DNA of 64,000 nucleotides. Origin: Acidimicrobiales bacterium (GTDB lineage: Bacteria > Actinomycetota > Acidimicrobiia > Acidimicrobiales > Aldehydirespiratoraceae). The DNA lies in contig JAQWMR010000018.1 of assembly GCA_029246685.1 (NCBI GenBank), positions 62,001 to 126,000 of the forward strand, given 5' to 3'. How positions within the stretch are numbered: position 1 is the stretch's first letter; every line of letters begins with the position of its first letter. The notes beneath the pieces were generated by a model. The model did no database searches, was not told the DNA's origin, and worked only from the letters and a program-made list of their open reading frames with translations. The position numbers were made by a program, and so were the translations under genes. Below, one piece after another: positions 1 to 7,434 of this stretch.

Positions 1-2024
1 CGGACACGGCGCCCATCCGCGGTCGCCAACGACGCATCACGGGCCCACTCGGCCCATTCGAGCTCCTCACACAGGGCTCGCCATTGCTCGTTGGTCGCCA
101 CCGAGATGGCCACCCAGCCATCGCGAAGGCCGTCCTCGTCGGCGTCGGCGGTGAGATAGAGATTCTGGGGCGCGGCGGTCGGGCTTCGGTTGCCATCACG
201 TTCGAGCCGCGCCCCGAACGCGGAATGTTCCACGATCTGTTCGGCCGCGATGTTGAGCGCCGCGTCGAGCATCGACGCTTCGACCAGCGCCCCTTCACCG
301 GTGCGCGCTCGCCGTTCGAGCGCCAGTTGCACGCCGACGAGGGCATGGGTGCCGGCGTTCGAGTCGCCTACGCAGTAGGGCGAAACCGGATTCGCATCCG
401 GGTGCCCGGTCAACCACGTGAGCCCCGCCGCATCCTCGATCACGAATGCGAACGCCGGGTTGTCGCGCCACGGACCGTCGAGTCCGAACCCGGGCATACG
501 AACGATGATCAGTTCGGGGCGAGCCGATCGCAACGCGTCGACGTCGAGGCCGATCTGCTTGAGCACCCGCGGGGTGTAGTTCTCGACCACCACATCACAG
601 GTGTCGATCAGCGACCGGAGAAGCGCCTGACCGCGCTCTGATGTGAGATCGAGAGTGACGCTCTTCTTGCCGGTGTTGAGACCCGAGAATATGCCGGACT
701 GCTCCCACCAGTCCGGCTCGGTGAACCGGAGCCCGGTGAGGAGACGAGTCCCGTCCGGTCGGGCCGTGGATTCGAGGTGGATCACGTCGGCACCGAGCAT
801 GGCCAGCCCGTGTGTGCACAGAGGACCGGCCCAGAACGAGGTGAGGTCGAGCACTCGTACTCCGGCATAGGGCAGCCGGGCCGCGTCGGGCGCGGCTGAG
901 GTCACTGAGTCAGTGGCGGATGGAGCCGCGCCGGGAGCCGCGCCGAGTCGCGGCGCAGGCGTCGGCGTCGCCAGCAGCGGCGGGTCGAAGCGATACGGCG
1001 GGCCCGGCTCGAGAAAGCCGTCTCGCGGGTTGGCCACGAGCGCGCCGCGGGCCTGAAGGTGGTCGGTCTCACCTGCGGTCGCACCGTTGTTGATCGGGGC
1101 GTGGGGAATACGAAGCGCGCCGGCGAGTTCGAGGACCTCTGCGGTGGTCCGCTCAGCCATCCAGGCCGCGATCTCCGGCTGGAGATGGGCCCGGTTGGCG
1201 AAGAGCGAGCGGTCCTCCATCCATTCCGGGTGTTCGACCATGACGCAGAAGTCGAGCCATTGCTGCCCGGTTCCCACGCCGACGCCGACGAGGCCGTCGC
1301 TCGTGGACTCGACGCCCGGCGTGATGACCGACCGTCCGATGCGAAACGGCCGGCCGACCATCTCGGTGAAACTCACCGGGTAGTAGGTCATACACATGGC
1401 CATGACCTCGAGCATGGAGACGTCGACGAGATCACCCGAGGGTCGGCACCGCGAAGCGAGAGTCCCGATCGCCGCCCATGCGCCCGACAGCCATTCGCCG
1501 ACCTGACCACCGACCTGCACGGGCGGTCGATCCGCGGCGCCCCGTCCGAGGCCGACAATGCCGCCCGACCAGGCCTGAAGTGTGAACTCGGTTGCCGCGT
1601 TGGCGCTCCAGGGGCCCTCGAGCCCAAAGGGCGAGATCGAAGTCACGGTCACATGGGGCATCGACTCGTTTAGCGCCGCGGGGGCGAACTCGGCGTGGTC
1701 GGCCAGACGAGAGCCGCTCGACCACACAACCACATCGGCTGTGTCGAGCAACGCTCTCAGCGCGGCGAGATCACCCGAGTCGTCGGGGTCGGCGACCATG
1801 CCGTGCTTCGAGGATGAGAGGAAGGCAAACAGCGGCCCGTCGTCGCCTTCGGAAATCTCGGCCCCGGAGACCGAGCGTTTGCGTAGCCCATCGCCCTCGG
1901 GCGCCTCCACCTTGACGACGTGGGCGCCGCCGTCAGCCAGCAGTTTCGTGCAGTACGCGCCGGCGATGCCGCTCGAGAGATCGACGACGACCTCGGCCGC
2001 CAATGGCGGGCTACTCGTCGGCAC
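1..2024 (-). CDS. Two-domain CaiB/BaiF-family CoA-transferase, C-terminus cut by window edge
   Basis: About 674 residues are visible on the minus strand; the stop lies beyond base 1. The GTG start at 2024 is 8 nt after the stop of the upstream hydratase gene. Two tandem CaiB-type halves are visible: residues ~10-45 (DLSSGIAGAYCTKLLADGGA) and again from ~residue 390 (DLTSFWAGPLCTHGLAMLGA), each with the family's G-A-x-V-(I/V)-K/H-(V/L)-E strand. Family members move CoA between acyl groups. The Asp that carries the acyl group in formyl-CoA transferase (usually in G-Y/F-D) is not obvious in either half: the equivalent stretches read NAATEFTLQAWSGG and NPAFAFVIEDAAG. It is last in a minus-strand run with enoyl-CoA hydratase and M24 genes. 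Family is confident, substrate unknown. Confidence 0.88.
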   Translation of the reverse strand, partial: MPTSSPPLAAEVVVDLSSGIAGAYCTKLLADGGAHVVKVEAPEGDGLRKRSVSGAEISEGDDGPLFAFLSSSKHGMVADPDDSGDLAALRALLDTADVVVWSSGSRLADHAEFAPAALNESMPHVTVTSISPFGLEGPWSANAATEFTLQAWSGGIVGLGRGAADRPPVQVGGQVGEWLSGAWAAIGTLASRCRPSGDLVDVSMLEVMAMCMTYYPVSFTEMVGRPFRIGRSVITPGVESTSDGLVGVGVGTGQQWLDFCVMVEHPEWMEDRSLFANRAHLQPEIAAWMAERTTAEVLELAGALRIPHAPINNGATAGETDHLQARGALVANPRDGFLEPGPPYRFDPPLLATPTPAPRLGAAPGAAPSATDSVTSAAPDAARLPYAGVRVLDLTSFWAGPLCTHGLAMLGADVIHLESTARPDGTRLLTGLRFTEPDWWEQSGIFSGLNTGKKSVTLDLTSERGQALLRSLIDTCDVVVENYTPRVLKQIGLDVDALRSARPELIIVRMPGFGLDGPWRDNPAFAFVIEDAAGLTWLTGHPDANPVSPYCVGDSNAGTHALVGVQLALERRARTGEGALVEASMLDAALNIAAEQIVEHSAFGARLERDGNRSPTAAPQNLYLTADADEDGLRDGWVAISVATNEQWRALCEELEWAEWARDASLATADGRRV

Positions 2025-2032
2025 TGCGGGCT

Positions 2033-3001
2033 CTATTCCTCGGCACTGCGGCCCTTCCGGCTGAGCCGCCAGTCAGGCGGGAAGCGGCTGTCGAAGTCCT
2101 TGATCGTGTCGGTCATCTTTCCGGCGAACATCTCCGGGTTGACCACCAGTTCGTTCGCATCCGCCCTGCCGTAGACCGCGAGCGACTCGAGCACCCCGGT
2201 GAGCAAGCTGCCCATGTATTCACCCTGGTATTGCTTCATGATCTCGAAGAAGGTCTTTTGCATGAAGACCACATCAGTTGAGCGGTTCTGCGCACACGCC
2301 ATGGCGTACTTCTGCACTTCGGCCTCGAGCTCTTCTCGGGGAACGACGCTGTTCACGAACCCGAGCTCGGCCATTTCCTCGGCCGTGAACGGTCGCCCGG
2401 TGAACACCATCTCCTGAAACTTGCGCAACCCCATCGTGGTGGCCCACCACCACATGCGCGGCGCGGTCCCGGCGTAGCGCCAGGCCGCGTGGCCGAAGAG
2501 CGCGTCGTCCGACGAGATCACGAGATCGGCGTCTCCCGCTTGGTAGAAGTGCCAGCCGTAGACGTAGCCCTTTGCCTCCACGATGCTGATCTTCTTGAAC
2601 TCCTGCAGCGTGCGACACCCGGCCCGCGGATCGGCGAACCACTGGGTCGTGGTCGCGCCATGGCGAAACTGGCGCCGCCCCGGATAGGTGATGTCGGCGT
2701 CCTCGAGGCGAAGCTCTTCGACCATGCCCTCCTCGCGACCCATGGCTTCCATGAATTCCGGAAGGTCCTGGCCGGTGCCGAAGTCATCGCCTTCGCCCCG
2801 GATCACCAGAACCTTCACATCGTCGTCGATATTCGCCTCGTGGAGCAGATCGGCGTAGCGCAGCCGCATTGCGATCGTCGGCGCGTTCAGCCGATCGGGT
2901 CGGTTGAGCGTGATCGTCGCGATCTTCGTGGCCGGATCCTTGTCGTAGAGGATCAGGTCCTCGGCAGGGACTTCATCCTCTTCGGGCTCGTTCTGTGGCA
3001 T
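2033..3001 (-). CDS. Enoyl-CoA hydratase/isomerase family protein
   Basis: A 322-residue crotonase-fold protein, about 60 longer than the usual 260. The N-terminal part has ITLNRPDRLNAP (~31-42), the oxyanion-hole segment DFGTGQDL follows at ~73-80, and the second oxyanion-hole helix is KGYVYGWHFYQAGDADLVIS. An unusual insert (EGMVEELRLEDADITYPGRR) separates the two. The late segment VFTGRPFTAEEMAELGFVNSVVP is typical of the family. The usual catalytic Glu positions are not obvious, so isomerase, hydrolase or lyase activity is as likely as hydration. ATG at 3001 follows a GAGAGGAA Shine-Dalgarno. It lies in the minus-strand run with a CoA-transferase 8 nt downstream, which suggests an acyl-CoA substrate. 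Confidence 0.9.
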   Translation of the reverse strand: MPQNEPEEDEVPAEDLILYDKDPATKIATITLNRPDRLNAPTIAMRLRYADLLHEANIDDDVKVLVIRGEGDDFGTGQDLPEFMEAMGREEGMVEELRLEDADITYPGRRQFRHGATTTQWFADPRAGCRTLQEFKKISIVEAKGYVYGWHFYQAGDADLVISSDDALFGHAAWRYAGTAPRMWWWATTMGLRKFQEMVFTGRPFTAEEMAELGFVNSVVPREELEAEVQKYAMACAQNRSTDVVFMQKTFFEIMKQYQGEYMGSLLTGVLESLAVYGRADANELVVNPEMFAGKMTDTIKDFDSRFPPDWRLSRKGRSAEE

Positions 3002-3018
3002 GGGTATTCCTCTCGGGA

Positions 3019-4134
3019 TCAGGCGGGATTCCAGAACGGACTCGTGGTCAACACCTCGGGGCCGGTCTCGGTGATCTGGACGACATCGCGCGACGCGACG
3101 GCGCCGACGTGTCCGTCGGCAACGACGGCGCTGACGGCGATCACCACACCAGGGTCGAGCGGCTCTGCACCGGCCGTGAGCGGCAGATCGGGGGTGATCA
3201 CCGGGTCATCGAAGCCGAGGCCGAGGCCGTAGGCGACCGGCCGTGTCGGCGCGGCCTCGCCCGCGAGCCGATAGGCCTCGAGCAGGTCGCCGCCGCGGCC
3301 ACCGGGCCGGCATGCCTCGAGCAGCCGCGCCCGCAGGTCGTCCCCTCGGCGAAAGAGTTCCGTCGCTCCGGAGTAGTCGCCCGCTGAGCCGACCCGCCAC
3401 GTTCGTCCGACGTCGCCGGAGTATCCGTCGACGACGACTCCGCCGTCGATGCGCACCAGGTCGCCGGCCGCGAGAACCCCGTCGGGATGGCGGCTGGGCA
3501 TCATCACCCGCACGACGTCCTGTGTCGCCGGCGTGGTCACGCCCTCCGACGCCATCGCGTCCATGAACGCGCCGGTGAGCGACCGTTCCGTTGCCCCCGG
3601 TTCGATCTCGGCGATTACCTTCTCGAGCCCGCGCTCGGCGACCGCAACGGCGCGCCGTATCGCGTCGACCTCGTCGGCAACCTTTATCCGGCGAGCGTCG
3701 CGGAGCGCCGGCCCGCCGTCCACGATTTCCGCGCCCTCGAGCGCCATCGGCAACAACTGGGCGAAGAGCGGCGAGTTCGCGTCGGTCCCGACGCGCCGAG
3801 GCTTCAGTTCTGCGGCGATCGTCTTCACAACCTCGACATAGTTCATCGGGTTCCACGTGATCCCGAAGAGATGGTCGTGGGGAATCTCCTTGGGCACGCC
3901 CTCGTCCCATGTACTCAGCACATAGACGTCGTCGGTGGCCCGGGCGATCACACAACCCGGACCGAACGGGCGGGTCCCCGCGTTCCACAGCACGGGCACG
4001 CCCGAGGCGTACCGGATGTTGGCGACTCGACCAAGGACCAGCAGGTCGAGCTCGTGTTTGTCCATGGCGGCCCGCAGACGGTCGCGCCGGGCCACGCGGA
4101 GGGGCTCGGGATCCGGGAGGGTCTCAGCGGCCAT
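3019..4134 (-). CDS. M24-family (creatinase/aminopeptidase P fold) protein with degraded metal site
   Basis: A 371-residue pita-bread-fold protein with the N-terminal creatinase-type domain (~15-150) and C-terminal M24 domain (~160-365). It keeps the first two metal-ligand Asp residues (DGGVVVDGYSGDVGRTW, ~228-244). It lacks the rest: the G-H-G-(I/L)-G His segment reads AYGLGLGFD, and both late Glu positions are lost (VIAVSAVV and ASRDVVQI instead of IEP and ENV/EDT). It is therefore unlikely to be a dinuclear metallopeptidase and may be a structural or regulatory partner, or a metal-free hydrolase. The ATG at 4134 overlaps the stop of the intact M24 gene just upstream by 11 nt, so the two are translationally linked and probably form a pair. 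Confidence 0.85.
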   Translation of the reverse strand: MAAETLPDPEPLRVARRDRLRAAMDKHELDLLVLGRVANIRYASGVPVLWNAGTRPFGPGCVIARATDDVYVLSTWDEGVPKEIPHDHLFGITWNPMNYVEVVKTIAAELKPRRVGTDANSPLFAQLLPMALEGAEIVDGGPALRDARRIKVADEVDAIRRAVAVAERGLEKVIAEIEPGATERSLTGAFMDAMASEGVTTPATQDVVRVMMPSRHPDGVLAAGDLVRIDGGVVVDGYSGDVGRTWRVGSAGDYSGATELFRRGDDLRARLLEACRPGGRGGDLLEAYRLAGEAAPTRPVAYGLGLGFDDPVITPDLPLTAGAEPLDPGVVIAVSAVVADGHVGAVASRDVVQITETGPEVLTTSPFWNPA

Positions 4135-5353
4135 AGGGGTCGTAGGGATAGTCGGTGAGACACACGCAGCCTTCGTCGGTGATCACGTAGACGTTTTCGG
4201 ACCGATAGCCGCTGTGGCCCTCGTCCCAGATGACCGGTTCGATCACGATGACCGTGCCGGCCTCGAGCACTTGCCGGTTGTCGTAGCGCTCGCCGAGATC
4301 GGTGCCGACATACGGCGGCTCGGCGAGGTCGAGTCCGAGGCCATGCCCGAGGTAGAAGTGGGCCATCCACGGGTCTTGACCATCGAACACGGCTCGGGCC
4401 GGCGCGGTTAGCTCGGACGCGGTCACCCCGGCGCGGGCCACGGAGCGCACGACGTCGTCGACCTCGCGCCACTTCTCGTATTGGGCCTGCTGGCGCTCCG
4501 ACGGCTCGCCTCCGACGATCCATGTCCGGCCGAAGTCGGAGTGAAATCCGCCGTATTGGATCCCGGTGTCGACCCAGAGAACGTCGCCTTCGTCGAGCAC
4601 CCGCTCGGTGGTGAGCAGTGGACAGGCGACATCGCCGTGCGTGGTCCACGGCAACTCGGCCTTGACGTCGGGCATCACCTGCCAGATCGGGTCCAACACA
4701 TTCGCCTCGGCGCCGAGTTCGAACACGCGGTGCAGGAAGGTGGCGGTCAAGTCGGTCTGGCGAGCTCCCGGCACGAGAGCGGACTGCACCTCGGCCATCG
4801 CTTGCTCGGTGATCCACAGACCGTGGCGCAACAGGGCCAGCTCTTCGGGACTCTTCGTGACGCGGACGTCTCGCATCACATCGCTGGCGCTGCGGGGCGG
4901 CCAAGCCGAGAAGATCTGTTGTTTCGCGCCGTGCATCGCCCCGGTGATCTCGTCGACCGCGACCGTCGCTCCCGAAGAAACGAGCTCAGCGAGGGCGTCA
5001 GCGAACCGAGCGACACCCTCCTCAGCATCGAGATAAGTCGGGCCATGGAAGTGGTCCGCGTCGATGCCGAGAGTGGCGGCGGCCTCATACGGAGTGAAGA
5101 GGTGCGGCATCTCATCACCGGCAACCACGACCGCTACCGGGCGTTCGACGTTGCCGCGCCCGGCATCGCTCAGCGGCCACGTCGCACCGGTCGCATACGT
5201 GACATTGGCGTTGGCGAGAAGGACCATCGCATCGATACCGGTCTCGTCCATCTTCGACCGAATCTTCAGCCCGCGCTCGCGTTGCATCCGATCGTGATCG
5301 GGCGGCGACGGCAGATCGAGCTCGCTCGACTCGCCGGTGAACACGTCGACCAT
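4124..5353 (-). CDS. M24-family metallopeptidase (Xaa-Pro peptidase/creatinase-like)
   Basis: A 409-residue member of the same fold as its downstream neighbour, with a complete ligand set: VDTGIQYGGFHSDFGRT (two Asp), GHGLGLD (His), IEPVIWD (Glu) and RSENVYVI (Glu). This pattern fits dinuclear-metal proline peptidases; related enzymes cleave C-N bonds of creatine-like or DMSP-like small molecules, so the natural substrate need not be a peptide. The start ATG shares one base with the TGA of the amidohydrolase upstream (TGATG). The substrate cannot be told from motifs; the neighbours (amidohydrolase, CoA-transferase, hydratase) point to small-molecule catabolism. Confidence 0.9.
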   Translation of the reverse strand: MVDVFTGESSELDLPSPPDHDRMQRERGLKIRSKMDETGIDAMVLLANANVTYATGATWPLSDAGRGNVERPVAVVVAGDEMPHLFTPYEAAATLGIDADHFHGPTYLDAEEGVARFADALAELVSSGATVAVDEITGAMHGAKQQIFSAWPPRSASDVMRDVRVTKSPEELALLRHGLWITEQAMAEVQSALVPGARQTDLTATFLHRVFELGAEANVLDPIWQVMPDVKAELPWTTHGDVACPLLTTERVLDEGDVLWVDTGIQYGGFHSDFGRTWIVGGEPSERQQAQYEKWREVDDVVRSVARAGVTASELTAPARAVFDGQDPWMAHFYLGHGLGLDLAEPPYVGTDLGERYDNRQVLEAGTVIVIEPVIWDEGHSGYRSENVYVITDEGCVCLTDYPYDPYGR

Positions 5354-6525
5354 CAGGCGTCGAGCCCGAGAAATCTGGTCACGTTGCCGCTGACGATCTC
5401 GACGGCACGCTCGGCACCCACCGCGGCGACCACGTTGGCGAGGGACTTCTCGGAGTATCCGAACGTGCTCTCGTTGTGGGGGTAGTCAGATGACCACATC
5501 ACCCGGTCGGCACCGATGCGGTCGATCATCTCGAGCCCGAGCGGATCGACCATGAACGACGCATACATGTGGTTCTGCCAGTAGTGCTCGACCTCATGGT
5601 CGATGCCGTGGTCAGCCATGTGTTGAAGCGACGCGTAGAGATGCTCGGCGTCCTGAAGGGCCGCCGGCACCCAGTTGATACCGCCTTCGAACCAGCCCAC
5701 CTGGAGACCCGGGTGGCGATCCAGAATTCCACCGAAGACATAGCGCCCGAACATCTCCCGAAAGGGGGCCACGTTGTGAACCATGCCCACGAGGACGCTG
5801 TTGTCTCGGCACGGCGAGGCGAGAGGGGCCTCGCCGATGTGATGGGCGACGGGGAGGCCACTTTCCGCCATCGCGGCCCACACATCATCCATCGCGGGGC
5901 TGTTGTAGTCGATTGGTTTGCCGTCATCGTCCTTACCTGGCTTGAGCGGCAGCCAGAAGGTGCGCAGCCCGAGATCCTTGATCTCCGCCAGTGTGCGGCG
6001 GCACCCCTCCGGGTCCCACCAATTGGCGATGGCGACGCCAAAGAAGCGGCCATCCGACTGATCCTGTAGCTCGGCGAGGTACTCGTTGTAGATCCGGAAG
6101 CACAGCTCGCGGATCTCCTTGTCGGGCCAGCCCATGAGCGCCAGCAACGCATTGGGGAAGGCGAGCTCGCGATGGATTCCGTCAGACTCGAGTTCGCGGG
6201 CCCGGGCTGCCATGTCGTTGGTGGCAGCCCCGGCCAACGGGTCGTATTGCATCAGGACGGCGTTGAACTCTCGCGGCAGGAAAGTCTTCCCGCCCATGGC
6301 AAGCGTCCAGGCGCCGTCGTCGTAGACCACCCGCGGCGCCTGCTCCTTCAGCGACTGCGGAAACCGCTCGAAGAAGATGTCTTCCGACAGCGAAATATGG
6401 TTGTCGGCCGAGAACACCTGGGTGCCGGCGGGGAGTCCCGACGCGTCGCTTGCGCTTCCCCGGCGGTCCTTCGGCGCACCAAGCCCCTCGCTCGGATAGG
6501 TGATCGAACCGGTGCGAGCAGTCAT
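5353..6525 (-). CDS. Amidohydrolase family 2 (ACMSD-like TIM-barrel) protein
   Basis: A 390-residue metal-dependent hydrolase or decarboxylase-like protein. The start is set at the ATG at 6525, behind a GGAGGT Shine-Dalgarno (6529-6534), rather than a TTG 30 nt upstream. Motifs are the N-terminal Asp-x-His variant (FSADNHISL), the middle His segment AHHIGEAPLAS, and the C-terminal metal Asp in WSSDYPHNES. The subgroup is widespread in actinobacteria next to P450 and CoA-ligase genes, usually without known substrate. It is the first gene of a minus-strand operon that continues through both M24 genes to the CoA-transferase, preceded by a good sigma-70-like promoter. It is one of five intact family members in this window. 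Confidence 0.9.
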   Translation of the reverse strand: MTARTGSITYPSEGLGAPKDRRGSASDASGLPAGTQVFSADNHISLSEDIFFERFPQSLKEQAPRVVYDDGAWTLAMGGKTFLPREFNAVLMQYDPLAGAATNDMAARARELESDGIHRELAFPNALLALMGWPDKEIRELCFRIYNEYLAELQDQSDGRFFGVAIANWWDPEGCRRTLAEIKDLGLRTFWLPLKPGKDDDGKPIDYNSPAMDDVWAAMAESGLPVAHHIGEAPLASPCRDNSVLVGMVHNVAPFREMFGRYVFGGILDRHPGLQVGWFEGGINWVPAALQDAEHLYASLQHMADHGIDHEVEHYWQNHMYASFMVDPLGLEMIDRIGADRVMWSSDYPHNESTFGYSEKSLANVVAAVGAERAVEIVSGNVTRFLGLDA

Positions 6526-6551
6526 GTGACCTCCGGGGCCGTCGTCGAGAG

Positions 6552-6563
6552 ACAACGCGTTGT
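6552..6563. promoter_or_regulatory. 12-bp perfect palindrome at the operon start site
   Basis: ACAACGCGTTGT is its own reverse complement. It sits just downstream of the minus-strand -10 element, where transcription of the amidohydrolase operon should start, and in the divergent region facing the SDR gene. A repressor bound here would block the minus promoter. Palindromes this short arise by chance, so its role is inference. Confidence 0.4.
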
Positions 6564-6571
6564 GGTTCCCC

Positions 6572-6601
6572 TATTTAGTTCGATGTCGTAGTATCTGTCA
6601 A
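6572..6601 (-). promoter_or_regulatory. Predicted promoter of the amidohydrolase-M24-CoA-transferase operon
   Basis: Reading the minus strand, a perfect -35 TTGACA (6601-6596) is followed by an 18-nt spacer and a -10 TAAATA (6577-6572). The predicted start is near 6565, about 40 nt before the ATG at 6525. The stretch 6572-6591 also resembles the TTGACGTC-type repeats found further right (14 of 20 positions match the site at 25424), but it lacks the palindrome and I count it as weak. Confidence 0.55.
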
Positions 6602-6651
6602 TCGCACCGGGTTTCGTCCCGAGACCCGAACCGCGACCGGAGGTCCAGCTC

Positions 6652-7434
6652 ATGGCTGACGAACTGACAGGGAAGGTCGCCGTCGTGACCGGTGGCGCGA
6701 GTGGCATCGGTCGTGCGTGTGTCGAACGCTTTCTCGAAGCGGGAGCCCGCGTCGTGATCGCCGACATCGACATCGACGCCGGACGGCAGGCCGCAGCCGA
6801 CCTCGGCGATTCAGCTGCGTTCCAGTCCACCGATGTCACCGACGCGGACCAGGTCCAGGCGCTGGTCGACTTCGCCGTCGGCCATTTCGGTGGACTCCAC
6901 ATCATGTCCAACAACGCCGGAGTCGCCAGCTCGATGACACGATTCCTCCACGACGACCTCAGCGACTTTCATCGCGTCGTCGACATCAATGTCCTCGGCG
7001 TGCTCCACGGGGCGCAGCGAGCCGCCCGCCACATGAAAGAGCACGGAGGAGGCTCGATCATCAACACGTCGTCGACAGCCGGGATCAATGCCGGCGCCGG
7101 GCTCATCACCTATCGAGCCACCAAGGCCGCGGTGATCCATGCCTCGAAGTCGATCGCCCTCGACGTGGCGCAATACGGCATCCGGGTCAACTGCATCGTG
7201 CCCGGTCAGATCAAGACCGCGATGACCACCTACGGTATGGACTCCGTGATGAAGTTCACCCAGCCTCTCCCCCGCCCGGGTCAGGCCGAAGACGTCGCCG
7301 ACGCCGCGGTGTTTCTTGCCAGCGACCGCGCTGCCCAGGTCACGGGAATCGTGCTGCCGGTCGACGGTGGCACCACCGCCGGTCCGCCTGCATCGCAGCT
7401 CAAGCTCATGCTGGGAGCGGCGACGGAAAGGTGA
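6652..7434 (+). CDS. Short-chain dehydrogenase/reductase (classical SDR)
   Basis: A 260-residue NAD(P)-dependent oxidoreductase of classical SDR length. The nucleotide-binding motif TGGASGIGRA is at ~12-21, NNAG at ~87, the catalytic Ser is in INTSSTAG, the YxxxK pair is YRATK at ~151, and the C-terminal substrate loop follows PGQIKTAM. An acidic residue after the second strand (ADIDID) favours NAD over NADP. GGAGGT at 6639-6644 fits the ATG at 6652. It diverges from the amidohydrolase operon and converges with the KstD-like gene, overlapping that gene's 3' end by 29 bp. It probably oxidises an alcohol made by the neighbouring P450 or hydrolases. Confidence 0.93.
   Translation: MADELTGKVAVVTGGASGIGRACVERFLEAGARVVIADIDIDAGRQAAADLGDSAAFQSTDVTDADQVQALVDFAVGHFGGLHIMSNNAGVASSMTRFLHDDLSDFHRVVDINVLGVLHGAQRAARHMKEHGGGSIINTSSTAGINAGAGLITYRATKAAVIHASKSIALDVAQYGIRVNCIVPGQIKTAMTTYGMDSVMKFTQPLPRPGQAEDVADAAVFLASDRAAQVTGIVLPVDGGTTAGPPASQLKLMLGAATER

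Noticed and set aside
6572-6591. An eighth TTGACGTC-type operator
   Set aside because: It shares the block TCGATGTCG with site D but has no inverted symmetry; kept only as a weak remark.
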